Assembly: GCF_014651375.1 (NCBI RefSeq)
Contig: NZ_BMWT01000004.1
Location: 62,001-126,000, forward strand
Direction of reading: 5' to 3'
Length of the DNA: 64,000 nucleotides
From: Tateyamaria omphalii
GTDB taxonomy: Bacteria; Pseudomonadota; Alphaproteobacteria; Rhodobacterales; Rhodobacteraceae
The notes below the pieces were generated by a model. It had not been told where the DNA came from. It saw nothing but the letters and a program-made list of their open reading frames with translations, and made no database searches. Position numbers and translations under genes: made by a program. Each line of letters opens with the position of its first letter. The first letter of the stretch is position 1. Of the stretch, positions 37,208 to 46,347 are shown one piece after another.

Positions 37208-38455
37208 ATGGATCAGATGTTCATAGAAATGGTTTCCACGGCCACCATTGCCATCGCGTTGTTTGGCGTTGCATTTTCTCTTTTGCAGAAAAAACACCGA
37301 AACGTGCACAGGAGTTTTGCGGCTTTTCTGGTGGCGGTTGCGGTGGCCAATGTCCCGGATGCCTTCGATCGCCTGATGTCGGAGATGCCGAGGGACAGAT
37401 TTCAACTGCTCATGTCGTTTCTGTGGGTGACCAGTGGGCTGTGCCTTGCACCGTTGTTCTGGAGCTACGTCTGCGCGTTGACATCCGAGACTCAGCGGTG
37501 CCCGCCCCGTCTGCATCGCCACTTTGCATTGGCTGCTCTGGCTGCTTTGGTTGGTTTGATTGTCGTGGTGTTGCCGCCAGAGATGGTGGCATTTTTCATT
37601 GAGGATAATCCAGCACCCGTGTCCGGTTGGATGCTTGCCTTGGTTCTTCCGGTGGCCGTGATCCTGATCTTGGTCCAGGTGGCAGTGTATCCACAAATGG
37701 CTATCTACTTGTTCCTGATTGTGCGCCGTATGATGCGGTATCGTCTGGTGCTGCGCGATTACTACGCTAGCACCGAGGAACACGAACTGCGTTGGATCTA
37801 TGTGATCGGCGCGTTGGGTTGGCTCTATTGGACGATCCAATCGCTTCTTTTTCTCTTTTTTGCGCTGGACCCTGATGCAAGCGAGATGTCGCCCACCTTT
37901 ATTGTCATTGCGGGATTGGCCAGCCTGACATTGGTTGCGTCGATGACCCTTTGGGGGCTGAGGCAGCAACCGCCGTTGATACCCACGATCGGGGATGACG
38001 GGTCGCCAGGCACAGGCAACCCTGCCTCGCCCGATGAAAGCGGCCCGAAATATGAAAAGTCAGCGCTGAGTGCCGAGATGTCGTCCCGGATCGCGCGCAA
38101 ACTGCGCGCTGCAATGGAACAGGATCATCTGCACCGCGATCCGAACCTGTCACTTTGGGCTTTGGCGCGCCATGTGGGGGCGTCGCCAAACTATGTCACG
38201 CAGACGCTGAGTGAGGTCATTGGAGAGAGCTTTTTTGACTTTGTGAACGGGTACCGCATCGCTGAGGCTCAGGCTTTGTTGTCTACGACAGATGACACCG
38301 TTCTGGCGATCACCTACGAAGTGGGGTTCAACGCGCGTTCGTCGTTTTACAATGCGTTCAAGCGCGTCACGGGCCAAACACCGACAAGCTATCGCAAAAC
38401 ACTGTCCGTCCCTGCTGAGATGGACGACGCATCAGGGCGGCTGCTCGATACCTGA
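37208..38455 (+). CDS. membrane-anchored AraC-family transcriptional regulator
   Basis: A 415-residue protein. About seven hydrophobic helices fill residues 5-275, starting FIEMVSTATIAIALFGVAFS. A linker leads to a C-terminal AraC/XylS DNA-binding domain with SLWALARHVGASPNYVTQTL (a region at about 315-334) as the first helix-turn-helix and ITYEVGFNARSSFYNAFKRVTGQTPTSYR (about 360-388) as the second. This layout suggests a membrane sensor that binds DNA directly. The ligand is unknown; the neighbouring serine hydrolase gene upstream, same strand, is a possible target or partner. The ATG at 37208 follows a GGG stretch. Confidence 0.85.
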   Translation: MDQMFIEMVSTATIAIALFGVAFSLLQKKHRNVHRSFAAFLVAVAVANVPDAFDRLMSEMPRDRFQLLMSFLWVTSGLCLAPLFWSYVCALTSETQRCPPRLHRHFALAALAALVGLIVVVLPPEMVAFFIEDNPAPVSGWMLALVLPVAVILILVQVAVYPQMAIYLFLIVRRMMRYRLVLRDYYASTEEHELRWIYVIGALGWLYWTIQSLLFLFFALDPDASEMSPTFIVIAGLASLTLVASMTLWGLRQQPPLIPTIGDDGSPGTGNPASPDESGPKYEKSALSAEMSSRIARKLRAAMEQDHLHRDPNLSLWALARHVGASPNYVTQTLSEVIGESFFDFVNGYRIAEAQALLSTTDDTVLAITYEVGFNARSSFYNAFKRVTGQTPTSYRKTLSVPAEMDDASGRLLDT

Positions 38456-38538
38456 TCTCATCAAGACTGATCGGGAGACATCCTCAGCAACTTCGCCACT
38501 CACGGCTCAAGAAACCGGAAACGGTTACCCCGAAGCAC

Positions 38539-38598
38539 CCTCACCTCGTGCAAGGGGCCAAGCGCAACATGCCGTGCTTGGCCCCTGAAGTGGTGAGG
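38539..38598 (+). other. extended two-stem hairpin before the 61-residue lipoprotein gene
   Basis: An outer stem CCTCACC (38539-38545) with GGTGAGG (38592-38598) encloses an inner ten-pair stem GGGGCCAAGC (38554-38563) with GCTTGGCCCC (38576-38585). It ends 27 bp before the lipoprotein ATG and has no T tract. It could be a terminator for the AraC gene, an attenuator, or a structured leader. Confidence 0.55.
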
Positions 38599-38625
38599 CA
38601 TGACATGAACGAGAGAGTAACAGAC

Positions 38626-38811
38626 ATGAAACGATATCTATTTCTTGCCGCACTTGGTTTGAGTGCCTGCGAGTCGCCGGCAGAAATTGCGGCGCGCGAG
38701 CAGTTGGATGCGGCATGCCTCGATGGAAACCTGCAGGCATGCGCAGCCGTTCAGCAGCGTGTGGCCGCAGAAAACCAGGCCCTCGCCACCAGCGTTTCGG
38801 GCAATTGGTAG
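38626..38811 (+). CDS. 61-residue lipoprotein
   Basis: A short exported protein with a basic start, a hydrophobic run and a lipobox LSAC (Cys15), then a soluble helical part (EIAAREQLDAACLDGNLQAC and onward, Cys29 and Cys37). The two Cys in the mature helix could form a disulfide hairpin. Similar tiny lipoproteins are common in Rhodobacterales, but I know no function. The ATG at 38626 is preceded by GAGAG. A long hairpin lies upstream and another immediately downstream. Confidence 0.65.
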   Translation: MKRYLFLAALGLSACESPAEIAAREQLDAACLDGNLQACAAVQQRVAAENQALATSVSGNW

Positions 38812-38878
38812 GATGAACCAGTGCGCGCAAGCCGGCGATACCTGAGCTGAAGGTTAGCCATCGCGATCTGTACAGCAT

Positions 38879-38908
38879 GTCATCGCGCCATCGATGCGGC
38901 GCGATGAC
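38879..38908 (+). terminator. hairpin after the 61-residue lipoprotein gene
   Basis: A perfect eleven-pair stem (GTCATCGCGCC with GGCGCGATGAC) with an eight-base loop, followed by AATTCCTTT. It probably ends the lipoprotein transcript and isolates the riboswitch promoter that starts 8 bp later. Confidence 0.6.
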
Positions 38909-38915
38909 AATTCCT

Positions 38916-38944
38916 TTGCACGATTCATTTTGGTGTCCTATATG
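38916..38944 (+). promoter_or_regulatory. promoter of the glycine riboswitch-dadA transcript
   Basis: TTGCAC at 38916-38921 and TATATG at 38939-38944 are separated by exactly 17 bp. Transcription would start near 38951, a few bases ahead of the first glycine aptamer. The fit to a housekeeping promoter is good. Confidence 0.6.
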
Positions 38945-38966
38945 CGCCTCAGTCGCAGAGGCCGAC

Positions 38967-39167
38967 ATGGGAGAGCGCAGCGCAGGCTGCCGCCGAAGGA
39001 GCAACGCCCCGGAAACTCTCAGGCACCACGAACCGTGCCGGCCGCGCCGCCATTCAGTGGCATATGTGACGATCTGGAGAGTGGTCGGACGTCACGCGCC
39101 CGGCCCACCGAAGGAGAAAGCGGCCCTGTTGGTCCGTGAAGCTCTCAGGTCTCGCGACAGATGGGGA
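38967..39167 (+). promoter_or_regulatory. tandem glycine riboswitch
   Basis: Two consecutive glycine aptamers. The first (about 38967-39050) has GGGAGAG, CCGCCGAAGGAGCAA and AAACTCTCAGG. The second (39072-39162) has GGAGAG, CCACCGAAGGAGAAA and GCTCTCAGG, with its P1 helix formed by ATCTG (39072-39076) and CAGAT (39158-39162). This is the canonical double aptamer that turns on glycine catabolism genes. Bases 39161-39167 (ATGGGGA) are complementary to 39220-39226 (TCCCCAT), which includes the dadA start codon and borders its GGGAGG ribosome site. That pairing excludes closure of the second P1, so glycine should open translation. The mechanism is inference; the aptamers are clear. Confidence 0.9.
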
Positions 39168-39224
39168 CGCTTGCCCGGCACGGTGCCGGATGCGTCCAAA
39201 TCTGCGTGCACTGGGAGGATCCCC

Positions 39225-40457
39225 ATGACCCGTATTGCTGTGATCGGCGCCGGTATCACCGGTATTACAACTGCCTATGCCTTGGCCCGCCGCGGCTATG
39301 ACGTCAGCGTGTTTGACCGCAACCGCTATGCCGCGATGGAGACATCCTTTGCCAATGGCGGTCAGCTTTCGGCCAGCAATGCCGAGGTCTGGACCCGCTG
39401 GGGCACTATCTTCAAGGGGTTGAAATGGATGCTGAAATCCGATGCGCCCCTGCTGGTGAACCCGACACCCAGTTGGCACAAGCTGTCTTGGATGGCGGAA
39501 TTCATGGGCAACATCCCTGATTACGAACGCAACACGGTTGAGACAGCGCGCTTGGCCATTGCCGCACGGGAACATCTGCTGGAGTTTGCCCGCGAAGTGG
39601 GCGCTGATTTCGACATGGAGCGGCGCGGAATCCTTCATGTGTACCGCCAGCAGTCCGAGTTCGATCATGCCCGTCGGGTGAACGCATTGTTGCAAAAGGC
39701 AGGGCTGGAGCGGAGGGAAGTGTCAGCGGACGAGGTGCAGCGTTTGGAACCTGCCCTGAAGGCCGACACGATTGGCGGCTTTTACACCGAGAGCGATTTC
39801 ACCGGCGACATTCACCGATATGCCCGTGCGTTGAGCGACCGGTGTGCACAGATGGGCACATCCTTCCATTACAAGTGCAAGGTGACCGACATTGAGCACA
39901 TCGGTACGGGCGTTCGCCTGACCTGGGATCATGCGGGGACAACAGAGACGCAGCAATTTGACGGTATAGTGGTCTGCGCGGGCGTTGGCAGCCGTGCCAT
40001 TGCGGCCCAACTGGGCGACCGTGTGAACATCTATCCGGTCAAAGGCTATTCCATCACCGTCAATCTGGATGATGCCGAAAGCCAGGCTGCGGCCCCGTGG
40101 GTCAGCCTGCTGGATGACGAAGCCAAGATCGTGACCTCGCGCCTGGGCCGGGGGCGGTTCCGCATTGCCGGCACGGCCGAGTTCAACGGCCACAATCTGG
40201 ACATCCGCGATGATCGTATCCGGCCGTTACGCGAATGGTGCGAGGCGTTCTTTCCCGATGTGTCGACCGAGCATTGCGTGCCGTGGGCGGGGCTGCGCCC
40301 CATGCTGCCATCGATGATGCCGAAGGTCGGGCCGGGGGCCAAACCGGGGGTCTACTACAACACCGGGCACGGGCATCTGGGTTGGACCCTGTCGGCGGCC
40401 ACAGCACAGGCGATGGCGGACATCATTGATACGAACCGGATGAAGAACGCGGCCTGA
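39225..40457 (+). CDS. dadA: D-amino acid dehydrogenase/glycine oxidase-type flavoprotein (DadA family)
   Basis: A 410-residue FAD enzyme of the DAO family. The Rossmann motif VIGAGITGITTAYALARRG (about 5-23) is followed by ANGGQLSASNAEVW (about 46-59), specific to DadA-type dehydrogenases, and by GHGHLGWTLS near the C terminus. It deaminates D-amino acids, or glycine in some members, to the 2-oxo acid. The tandem glycine riboswitch directly upstream argues that glycine is the signal and perhaps the substrate. The ATG at 39225 lies 6 bp after a GGGAGG ribosome site. The gene is followed by palindromic repeats. Confidence 0.9.
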   Translation: MTRIAVIGAGITGITTAYALARRGYDVSVFDRNRYAAMETSFANGGQLSASNAEVWTRWGTIFKGLKWMLKSDAPLLVNPTPSWHKLSWMAEFMGNIPDYERNTVETARLAIAAREHLLEFAREVGADFDMERRGILHVYRQQSEFDHARRVNALLQKAGLERREVSADEVQRLEPALKADTIGGFYTESDFTGDIHRYARALSDRCAQMGTSFHYKCKVTDIEHIGTGVRLTWDHAGTTETQQFDGIVVCAGVGSRAIAAQLGDRVNIYPVKGYSITVNLDDAESQAAAPWVSLLDDEAKIVTSRLGRGRFRIAGTAEFNGHNLDIRDDRIRPLREWCEAFFPDVSTEHCVPWAGLRPMLPSMMPKVGPGAKPGVYYNTGHGHLGWTLSAATAQAMADIIDTNRMKNAA

Positions 40458-40460
40458 CGT

Positions 40461-40575
40461 GCGGGGCGGATCAAGATCCGCCTTACAGGGTGCGACATGT
40501 AAGGCGCAGCTTACTGCGCCCCGCAACAGCCGCATGATGTGTTGAAAAAACTGTAAGGCGGAGGTGTCCTCCGCC
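40461..40575. repeat. three copies of the GTAAGG/CCCCGC palindromic repeat
   Basis: Copies at 40461-40486 (arms CGGATC/GATCCG), 40499-40524 (opposite orientation, arms CGCAG/CTGCG) and 40553-40575 (arms CGGAGG/CCTCCG, loop TGT). They fill the gap between the convergent dadA and dacB genes. The last one touches the TAG stop of dacB. Confidence 0.85.
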
Positions 40576-42065
40576 TAGCTGCCATAGACCGCGCCCCAGC
40601 GTTCGATCAGTTGCTGCTGCATGGCCTTGGCCCGGCGGTTCCAGCTGCGTGCGCCCTGCGGTCGTTCACGGTTGGCGCGGGGGATGCGGGCACGGGTCGC
40701 CTCGTCTGCGGCGAAGATGGCAAAGGCCATTTCGGTCCCGTCCCGCGCCGTCATGTAACCCGCCAACCCTGACACGAAGTTCAACGTGCCTGTCTTGGCA
40801 TGCACCTCGATCGGGTGGTTCTTGATCGCGCGGCGCTGTTCATCAAGCATGGGGATCGCCTTGAGGATAGGGCGCAGGATGTTGTTCTGCCGCGCCTTGA
40901 CCAAGGCCGTGACCATGTCATCTGCCGTCATCTCGCTGTCGCCGCCAAGACCGGAATGATCCACCAATCGCATCTTTGCGGTTCCAAGGGCGGCATTCGC
41001 CCAGCGGTTCATTTCGGAGGCAGACGCGCGCAGCGATGACGGCCGACCACTGCGTTTGACCGTCGCCGCCATCCCCACCATTTCCGCTGTGACGTTCGTT
41101 GAAAAACGCAGCATGTCGCGCAGGATCGTGCGCAGGTCTTCGCTCTGATGCGTCGCCAGTGTCGTTCCTTGGGGGATACGGCTGACCACCTTGGGGTTCT
41201 TCAGAACCACACCTTGTGATCGCGCGAGCGTCTGGAACACATCCCCCGCATAAAGCGCAGGTTTGCGCACAGGCAGCCAGCGGGCACCGCCATTGCCAAG
41301 GGCCCCGCGCGCGACGCTCCAATTGTCGGTGCGTCCGCCATCGGAATAGGTATAGACCGGCGCGCGTCGTTCGCTCACCTGCATCCGGGCAATGGCCACA
41401 TCCGGGCGGTATCGATCCGACCGCGCATCCATCGTGACGTTGTACGCACTTCCCTGCCGCTTCCATTCGAAATGCACGCGGTTGAAGTTCAGGGCGATGC
41501 CCGAAAGCGCCGGGCTGTAGCCGACATGATCGGGTTGCTCTTTGTCGATTGTCGGAACCGTTGGGAACAGGCCGTCGGCGACTTTGAAATCGCCTTGTAC
41601 CCCGAGGATACCTTTGGCTTTGAGCGCCGCAGCCAGTCCAGCCAATGCATTGGTATCAAGGGTCGGATCACCGCCGCCCACCAACACAAGGTCGCCCTGG
41701 ACCACGCCGCCCGACACGCCGCCAGTTGCAACAACCCGCGTGCTAAACCGATGGGCGTGTCCGAGGACACCCAACGCATAGAGCGCGGTTACTGCCTTGG
41801 CCACTGATGCGGGAGGTGCGCCCACCTTGGCGTTGCCGCCCTCCAGCTTTGTTCCTGTCCGGGCGTCGGCCACCGCATAGCAGACGCGCCCGCCCAGCTT
41901 GGCCTTGGCGATGATGTCCTGTGGATCGGCAATGGCCTTCTTGAAGTGATTGCCGCCACGCGCCTGCGGTCGCAAAGAGGCTGTCGGAGGGGCGGCAAGG
42001 GCGGCCGAGGCCGTGGAGCTGGCCAGAGCTGAAAGAAATAAACGTCTCGAAATCGTGCGCAACAT
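40575..42065 (-). CDS. dacB: D-alanyl-D-alanine carboxypeptidase/endopeptidase (PBP4, S13 family)
   Basis: A 496-residue periplasmic enzyme. It has a Tat-like signal (SRRLFLSALASS, cleavage near ALAAP), then the three penicillin-binding motifs: SVAK in ASVAKAVTAL (about 92-95), STN in STNVTAEMV (about 321-323) and KTG in HAKTGTLNF (about 420-422). It trims pentapeptides and opens cross-links in peptidoglycan. The inserted domains between motifs 1 and 2 are of the size usual for S13. It precedes nadD on the same strand with 46 bp between, so co-transcription is likely in the order nadD, dacB. Confidence 0.92.
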   Translation of the reverse strand: MLRTISRRLFLSALASSTASAALAAPPTASLRPQARGGNHFKKAIADPQDIIAKAKLGGRVCYAVADARTGTKLEGGNAKVGAPPASVAKAVTALYALGVLGHAHRFSTRVVATGGVSGGVVQGDLVLVGGGDPTLDTNALAGLAAALKAKGILGVQGDFKVADGLFPTVPTIDKEQPDHVGYSPALSGIALNFNRVHFEWKRQGSAYNVTMDARSDRYRPDVAIARMQVSERRAPVYTYSDGGRTDNWSVARGALGNGGARWLPVRKPALYAGDVFQTLARSQGVVLKNPKVVSRIPQGTTLATHQSEDLRTILRDMLRFSTNVTAEMVGMAATVKRSGRPSSLRASASEMNRWANAALGTAKMRLVDHSGLGGDSEMTADDMVTALVKARQNNILRPILKAIPMLDEQRRAIKNHPIEVHAKTGTLNFVSGLAGYMTARDGTEMAFAIFAADEATRARIPRANRERPQGARSWNRRAKAMQQQLIERWGAVYGS

Positions 42066-42111
42066 GGGCGCATGTAACCGCAGCTTTGTCCGGCAAACAA
42101 GCAGGCAAAGA

Positions 42112-42708
42112 TCACAAATCCGAAGGCGGCGCCCACTTGCCTTGTGCCCGGATCGCCGTGGACGATTGCGCTGTCATTGCGACATTCACGAAACACCACG
42201 CCGGCGCATCCGAGCGACCCAGAAGCTGGCTGGCACGCCCTGAGATGCGGCGAGATCGATAAAGCCGTGCGGCAGGGCTCATGCGGGCAGAAATCCGATC
42301 TCCCGGTCGTGCCAAAACACCCACTGGCACATTCTCCATGATCCACGTCCAATCCTGCCACAGGTGAAACTGAGCCAGGTTGTCCGCTCCCATCAGCCAG
42401 ACAAACCGCGTACCCCGATATCGTTGCCGCAGCGCTGCAAGCGTTTGCGCAGTGTAACGCGTACCCAGATGCGCTTCGATATCGGTCACGGTGACACGCG
42501 GGTGTTGCATGACCTGCCGCGCATGCGCCAACCGCTTGGGAAGGGGGGCAGGGCCTTGCGATTTGAGCGGATTGCCCGGGGACACCAGCCACCACACGCG
42601 ATCCAGTCCAAAGCGCTTCATCGCTTCACGGGTAATGTGGGCATGCCCATCATGTGCCGGGTCAAAAGAGCCGCCCAAAAGGCCAATGATCTGGCCCGGT
42701 TTGGCCAT
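42112..42708 (-). CDS. nadD: nicotinate-nucleotide adenylyltransferase
   Basis: A 198-residue NadD. The nucleotidyltransferase motif [14 protein letters not shown] (about 8-21) includes the (H/T)xGH signature, VSPGNPLK follows near residue 43, and [10 protein letters not shown] near 184 matches the ISSTxIR motif. It makes deamido-NAD from nicotinate mononucleotide and ATP. The ATG at 42708 gives a family-like N terminus; a TTG at 42756 would add 16 residues. No strong ribosome site is seen for either. In most genomes nadD sits with rsfS; here it does not. Confidence 0.92.
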   Translation of the reverse strand: MAKPGQIIGLLGGSFDPAHDGHAHITREAMKRFGLDRVWWLVSPGNPLKSQGPAPLPKRLAHARQVMQHPRVTVTDIEAHLGTRYTAQTLAALRQRYRGTRFVWLMGADNLAQFHLWQDWTWIMENVPVGVLARPGDRISARMSPAARLYRSRRISGRASQLLGRSDAPAWCFVNVAMTAQSSTAIRAQGKWAPPSDL

Positions 42709-42783
42709 GGGGAAAGCGGGGTGGGTCACGTACAGGTCCGTCTTGATAATTGCCAAGGACCGGACGCGAAACGCCGCGTCTTG

Positions 42784-43254
42784 TCAATCAATTGGCCGCA
42801 CGTGATTGCCCAGAGCAACCGTGCCGGGTTTAACCACCTCGGCGCACCATCCGCCATGCGCGCGCATCGCAGCATACCCACCGTGGCCCAACACCCGTTC
42901 CATGCGGCTGCAAGGCGCACATATGGTGGTAAAGCGCAGCACGGCTGTGCCGACTTGCACCTCCCGTCCCTTGAGACCTGCAAGGTTGAGGCCACGCACC
43001 ACGATATTGCGACGCAGCAAACCTGGATCAATCTGGTCACGTCCCAGGTAAGAGGTGATGGCAGGCAAGTGTTCGGCTTGCACCAATGTGACCGCTCGTT
43101 TGCCTGCGCGTCCCCGATCGCCGCTCAACCCGCTGTCCAAAATCTCGGCCCAGTCCACGACCTGTATGTCTGCCGCCCGCGCCGGACGCACACCGATCCA
43201 CGTCACCGTGCCGGGCTGCGCCCAGCGTGAGATCATGTCGTGAAGCTCGCTCAC
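42784..43254 (-). CDS. MOSC-domain protein
   Basis: A 156-residue protein with a single MOSC domain: LDSGLSGDRGRAGKRAVTLVQAEHL (a region at about 39-63), RRNIVVRGLNLAGLKGREVQVG (about 81-102) and the conserved Cys in ICAPCSRMERVLG (about 111-123). MOSC domains carry sulfur from a molybdenum cofactor sulfurase or bind molybdopterin in N-hydroxy-compound reductases. Stand-alone forms are common and of unknown role. It starts with a GTG that overlaps the stop of the DUF900 gene, so the pair is translationally coupled. Confidence 0.87.
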   Translation of the reverse strand: MSELHDMISRWAQPGTVTWIGVRPARAADIQVVDWAEILDSGLSGDRGRAGKRAVTLVQAEHLPAITSYLGRDQIDPGLLRRNIVVRGLNLAGLKGREVQVGTAVLRFTTICAPCSRMERVLGHGGYAAMRAHGGWCAEVVKPGTVALGNHVRPID

Positions 43255-44546
43255 CGTTCTTCGCTGCGTTCCCGGCGGGCTTCGAGACCAACAAGGTCCG
43301 GCAGCCGTTCAAGCGGATAGTTCGGATGCAGCACCCAGATGCCATCCTCATCCTGCTCGAGCGGGCGCAACGTGCCCCCGGGAAAGGCCCGCGTGCGCAA
43401 GGCCAGCACAACGTCCGACAACACCGCCGGATTGTCCCGAAAATAGGCATGGCCAAAACCGCCTCGCACGTTTTCGACCCGGATGAAATGCACCAACCCT
43501 TCCTTCTGAAGCAGTTCAAGCTCGCCATCAATAAAGTCTTCGCCTTTCAATGCGCCGAGGCGCGTCGACTGGGTCAGAAAGGCCGACAGACGCAAAGCGC
43601 CGTCATTGGGGTTGATGTAGAGGTTGATCTGTTCAAACGCCTCTGAAAAGCGCTCGGCCTGAAGGCGTTGGCGGACGATATCGACATCAAGATCCGGGGC
43701 AGCCATGATGAATGTCCCGGTTTTGAGCATGGTTTTGGGATGGATGCCCGCGCCGCGCGCTTCGATCATCAACTCGCGCAAGGCCGTGGTCACCACGTCC
43801 GTGCCGCGGGAGTGGGCAATAATGTCGATGCTGTCCACCTCAGGCATCTCGGCCAGCATACGCAGGAATTCCTTGGTGTGGTGGACTGAAAACACACCGG
43901 CATCTCGGTCGCGGAAATACCCAAGCGGTCCAATCCCGTTTCCCGCAGGCCAGGTGAATGACACAGGCACGGACTCGCGCCCTGCAAAATGCCACAGGTT
44001 TGCCAACGTGGTCAGGCTATCCTCGAAGTTGTTGTTGAAGCCGTGAACATAGACCAAAAGACTACGGTTGCCGGTTTGGGCAATCTCATCCGCGATCACG
44101 GCCTGAAACCGCGCGGCTTGTGCATCATAGGTATCGACCGCGTCCTGCAGGTGCCTTAGCGCCCCGTCTGATCGCGCATAAGGCAGCGGGGTGGCTTCGA
44201 ACCGCACAATTTCTTCGAAATCGGGCACCCACAGGCTGGAAATATTCTGATCAGAGTCGCTGCGCGTCCGGTCCAGCAACTCTTCCCAGTCCAGATCGCG
44301 CCCGAACTTGACCGTTGCAGCTCCAAACGCCATCGAATCCGACCGGTCCGATCCATAGGTCGTTCCATCCAGCGCGCGGTCGGTCATGTAGAAAATCTTG
44401 GGCTCGGCCGTCCGCCAAACCGCGGGGACCAGATCATCAGGGTAGTTCAGCCCGCTTCGATACAGGTTTGGCGGTGGTGCAAGGCTGATACCGACAGCAC
44501 AGCCGCCCAGCACCCAGCAGGTCACAAGCAGGATAAACCGCCGCAT
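43251..44546 (-). CDS. DUF900-type alpha/beta hydrolase, lipoprotein
   Basis: A 431-residue protein with a lipoprotein signal ending VLGGC (Cys16). The alpha/beta-hydrolase core has VYVHGFNNNFEDSL (about 165-178) as the oxyanion region and IIAHSRGTDVVT (about 242-253) with the nucleophile in HSRG. The family is DUF900, esterase- or lipase-like proteins of unknown substrate. Being lipidated, it acts at the periplasmic face of a membrane. The ATG at 44546 has a GGAAG ribosome site at 8 bp; a GTG at 44555 is less good. Its stop overlaps the MOSC gene. Confidence 0.85.
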   Translation of the reverse strand: MRRFILLVTCWVLGGCAVGISLAPPPNLYRSGLNYPDDLVPAVWRTAEPKIFYMTDRALDGTTYGSDRSDSMAFGAATVKFGRDLDWEELLDRTRSDSDQNISSLWVPDFEEIVRFEATPLPYARSDGALRHLQDAVDTYDAQAARFQAVIADEIAQTGNRSLLVYVHGFNNNFEDSLTTLANLWHFAGRESVPVSFTWPAGNGIGPLGYFRDRDAGVFSVHHTKEFLRMLAEMPEVDSIDIIAHSRGTDVVTTALRELMIEARGAGIHPKTMLKTGTFIMAAPDLDVDIVRQRLQAERFSEAFEQINLYINPNDGALRLSAFLTQSTRLGALKGEDFIDGELELLQKEGLVHFIRVENVRGGFGHAYFRDNPAVLSDVVLALRTRAFPGGTLRPLEQDEDGIWVLHPNYPLERLPDLVGLEARRERSEER

Positions 44547-44691
44547 GTCAGACACTTCCGTAGGTTTCGCCTGTCACCGCTAACATAGGTCGGTTGGCTT
44601 CACCAAATGACAATTCCCGATGCGGCGGTGCATTGCCCTTTTTCTGTGTGGCGGGTAGACGATCCACCAGAGATTTTTCCGGGAGAATGCA

Positions 44692-46347
44692 ATGGCTGCC
44701 TATCAATATGTCTACCACATGTCGGGTGTGTCCAAGACCTATCCCGGCGGTAAGAAATGCTTTGAGAACATCCACCTGAACTTCCTGCCCGGCGTGAAGA
44801 TCGGCGTTGTGGGCGTGAACGGTGCCGGTAAGTCCACGCTGATGAAGATCATGGCGGGGATGGACAAGGATTTCACCGGTGAGGCCTGGGCCGCCGAGGG
44901 TGCGAAGGTTGGTTATCTGCCGCAGGAGCCGCAGTTGGATCCGGCCCTGTCCGTGCGCGAAAACGTGATGCTTGGTGTGTCCGAGAAAAAGGCCGTTTTG
45001 GACCGCTACAACGAACTCGCCATGAACTATTCCGACGAGACGGCGGACGAGATGGCGGCCCTGCAGGACCAGATCGATGCAGAGAACCTGTGGGATCTCG
45101 ACAGCCAGATTGATGTGTCGATGGAGGCGCTGCGCTGCCCGCCTGACGATGCCGATGTGACGACGCTTTCGGGGGGGGAGGCACGTCGCGTTGCCCTCTG
45201 CAAGCTGCTCCTCGAGGCGCCCGACATGCTGCTGCTCGACGAACCCACCAACCACCTGGATGCCGAGACCATCGCGTGGCTGCAACAGCACCTGATCGAC
45301 TACAAGGGTACCATCCTGATCGTCACCCACGACCGCTATTTCCTGGACGACATCACCGGCTGGATTCTGGAACTCGACCGTGGCCGCGGTATTCCCTATG
45401 AAGGCAACTATTCCGCGTGGCTGGAGCAGAAGGCCAAGCGGCTTGAGCAGGAAGCGCGCGAGGACAAGAGCCGCCAGAAGACGCTGGAGCGCGAACTGGA
45501 GTGGATGCGGCAGGGCGCGAAGGCCCGGCAGGCCAAGTCCAAGGCCCGGATCAACGCCTATAACGAGATGGCCGAGCAGTCGGAGCGCGAGAAGCTGACG
45601 CGCGCCCAGATCGTCATCCCGAACGGCCAACGCCTTGGGTCGAAAGTGATTGATGTTGAGGGGCTGACCAAGGCCATGGGTGACAAGCTGCTGGTCGAGG
45701 GGCTCGACTTCTCTCTGCCACCCGGCGGCATCGTGGGGGTCATCGGCCCCAACGGCGCGGGCAAGTCGACCCTGTTCAAGATGCTGACCGGGCAGGAAAC
45801 GCCTGATGCTGGGACGATTGAGTTGGGCGACACGGTGCAATTGTCCTATGTCGACCAATCACGCGATGATCTCGCAGCGAATGACACAGTGTGGGAGGCC
45901 ATCTCCGGCGGGGCTGAGATCATCGAGCTGGGCGACGCGCAGGTCAACTCCCGCGCCTATTGCTCGTCGTTCAACTTCAAGGGCGGCGACCAGCAAAAGA
46001 AGGTGTCGCTGCTGTCAGGTGGTGAGCGCAACCGCGTGCACATGGCTCGACTGTTGAAAGAGGGCGGCAACGTCCTGCTGCTCGACGAACCGACCAACGA
46101 TCTGGACGTGGAGACTCTGCGGGCACTGGAAGACGCTTTGGTGGATTTTGCGGGCTGTGCCGTTGTGATCTCGCACGATCGTTTCTTCCTCGACCGGATT
46201 TGCACGCACATCCTTGCCTTTGAGGGGGATGCACATGTGGAGTGGTTCGAAGGGAACTTCGAGGACTACGAGGAAGACAAAAAGCGCCGGTTGGGGCCGG
46301 ATGCCCTTGAACCCAAGAGGCTCAAGCACAAAAAGTTTGTCCGCTAA
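44692..46347 (+). CDS. ettA: energy-dependent translational throttle protein EttA (ABC-F)
   Basis: A 551-residue ABC-F protein with two nucleotide-binding domains. The first has GVNGAGKST (about 42-50), [16 protein letters not shown] and [14 protein letters not shown]; the second has GPNGAGKST (about 352-360), [15 protein letters not shown] and [14 protein letters not shown]. The linker with RQAKSKARI (about 280-288) is the P-site tRNA interaction motif. EttA binds the ribosomal E site and couples first peptide-bond formation to the ATP/ADP ratio. An AGGGAGA-like ribosome site precedes the ATG. The TAA stop sits in the loop of a terminator-like hairpin. Confidence 0.96.
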   Translation: MAAYQYVYHMSGVSKTYPGGKKCFENIHLNFLPGVKIGVVGVNGAGKSTLMKIMAGMDKDFTGEAWAAEGAKVGYLPQEPQLDPALSVRENVMLGVSEKKAVLDRYNELAMNYSDETADEMAALQDQIDAENLWDLDSQIDVSMEALRCPPDDADVTTLSGGEARRVALCKLLLEAPDMLLLDEPTNHLDAETIAWLQQHLIDYKGTILIVTHDRYFLDDITGWILELDRGRGIPYEGNYSAWLEQKAKRLEQEAREDKSRQKTLERELEWMRQGAKARQAKSKARINAYNEMAEQSEREKLTRAQIVIPNGQRLGSKVIDVEGLTKAMGDKLLVEGLDFSLPPGGIVGVIGPNGAGKSTLFKMLTGQETPDAGTIELGDTVQLSYVDQSRDDLAANDTVWEAISGGAEIIELGDAQVNSRAYCSSFNFKGGDQQKKVSLLSGGERNRVHMARLLKEGGNVLLLDEPTNDLDVETLRALEDALVDFAGCAVVISHDRFFLDRICTHILAFEGDAHVEWFEGNFEDYEEDKKRRLGPDALEPKRLKHKKFVR

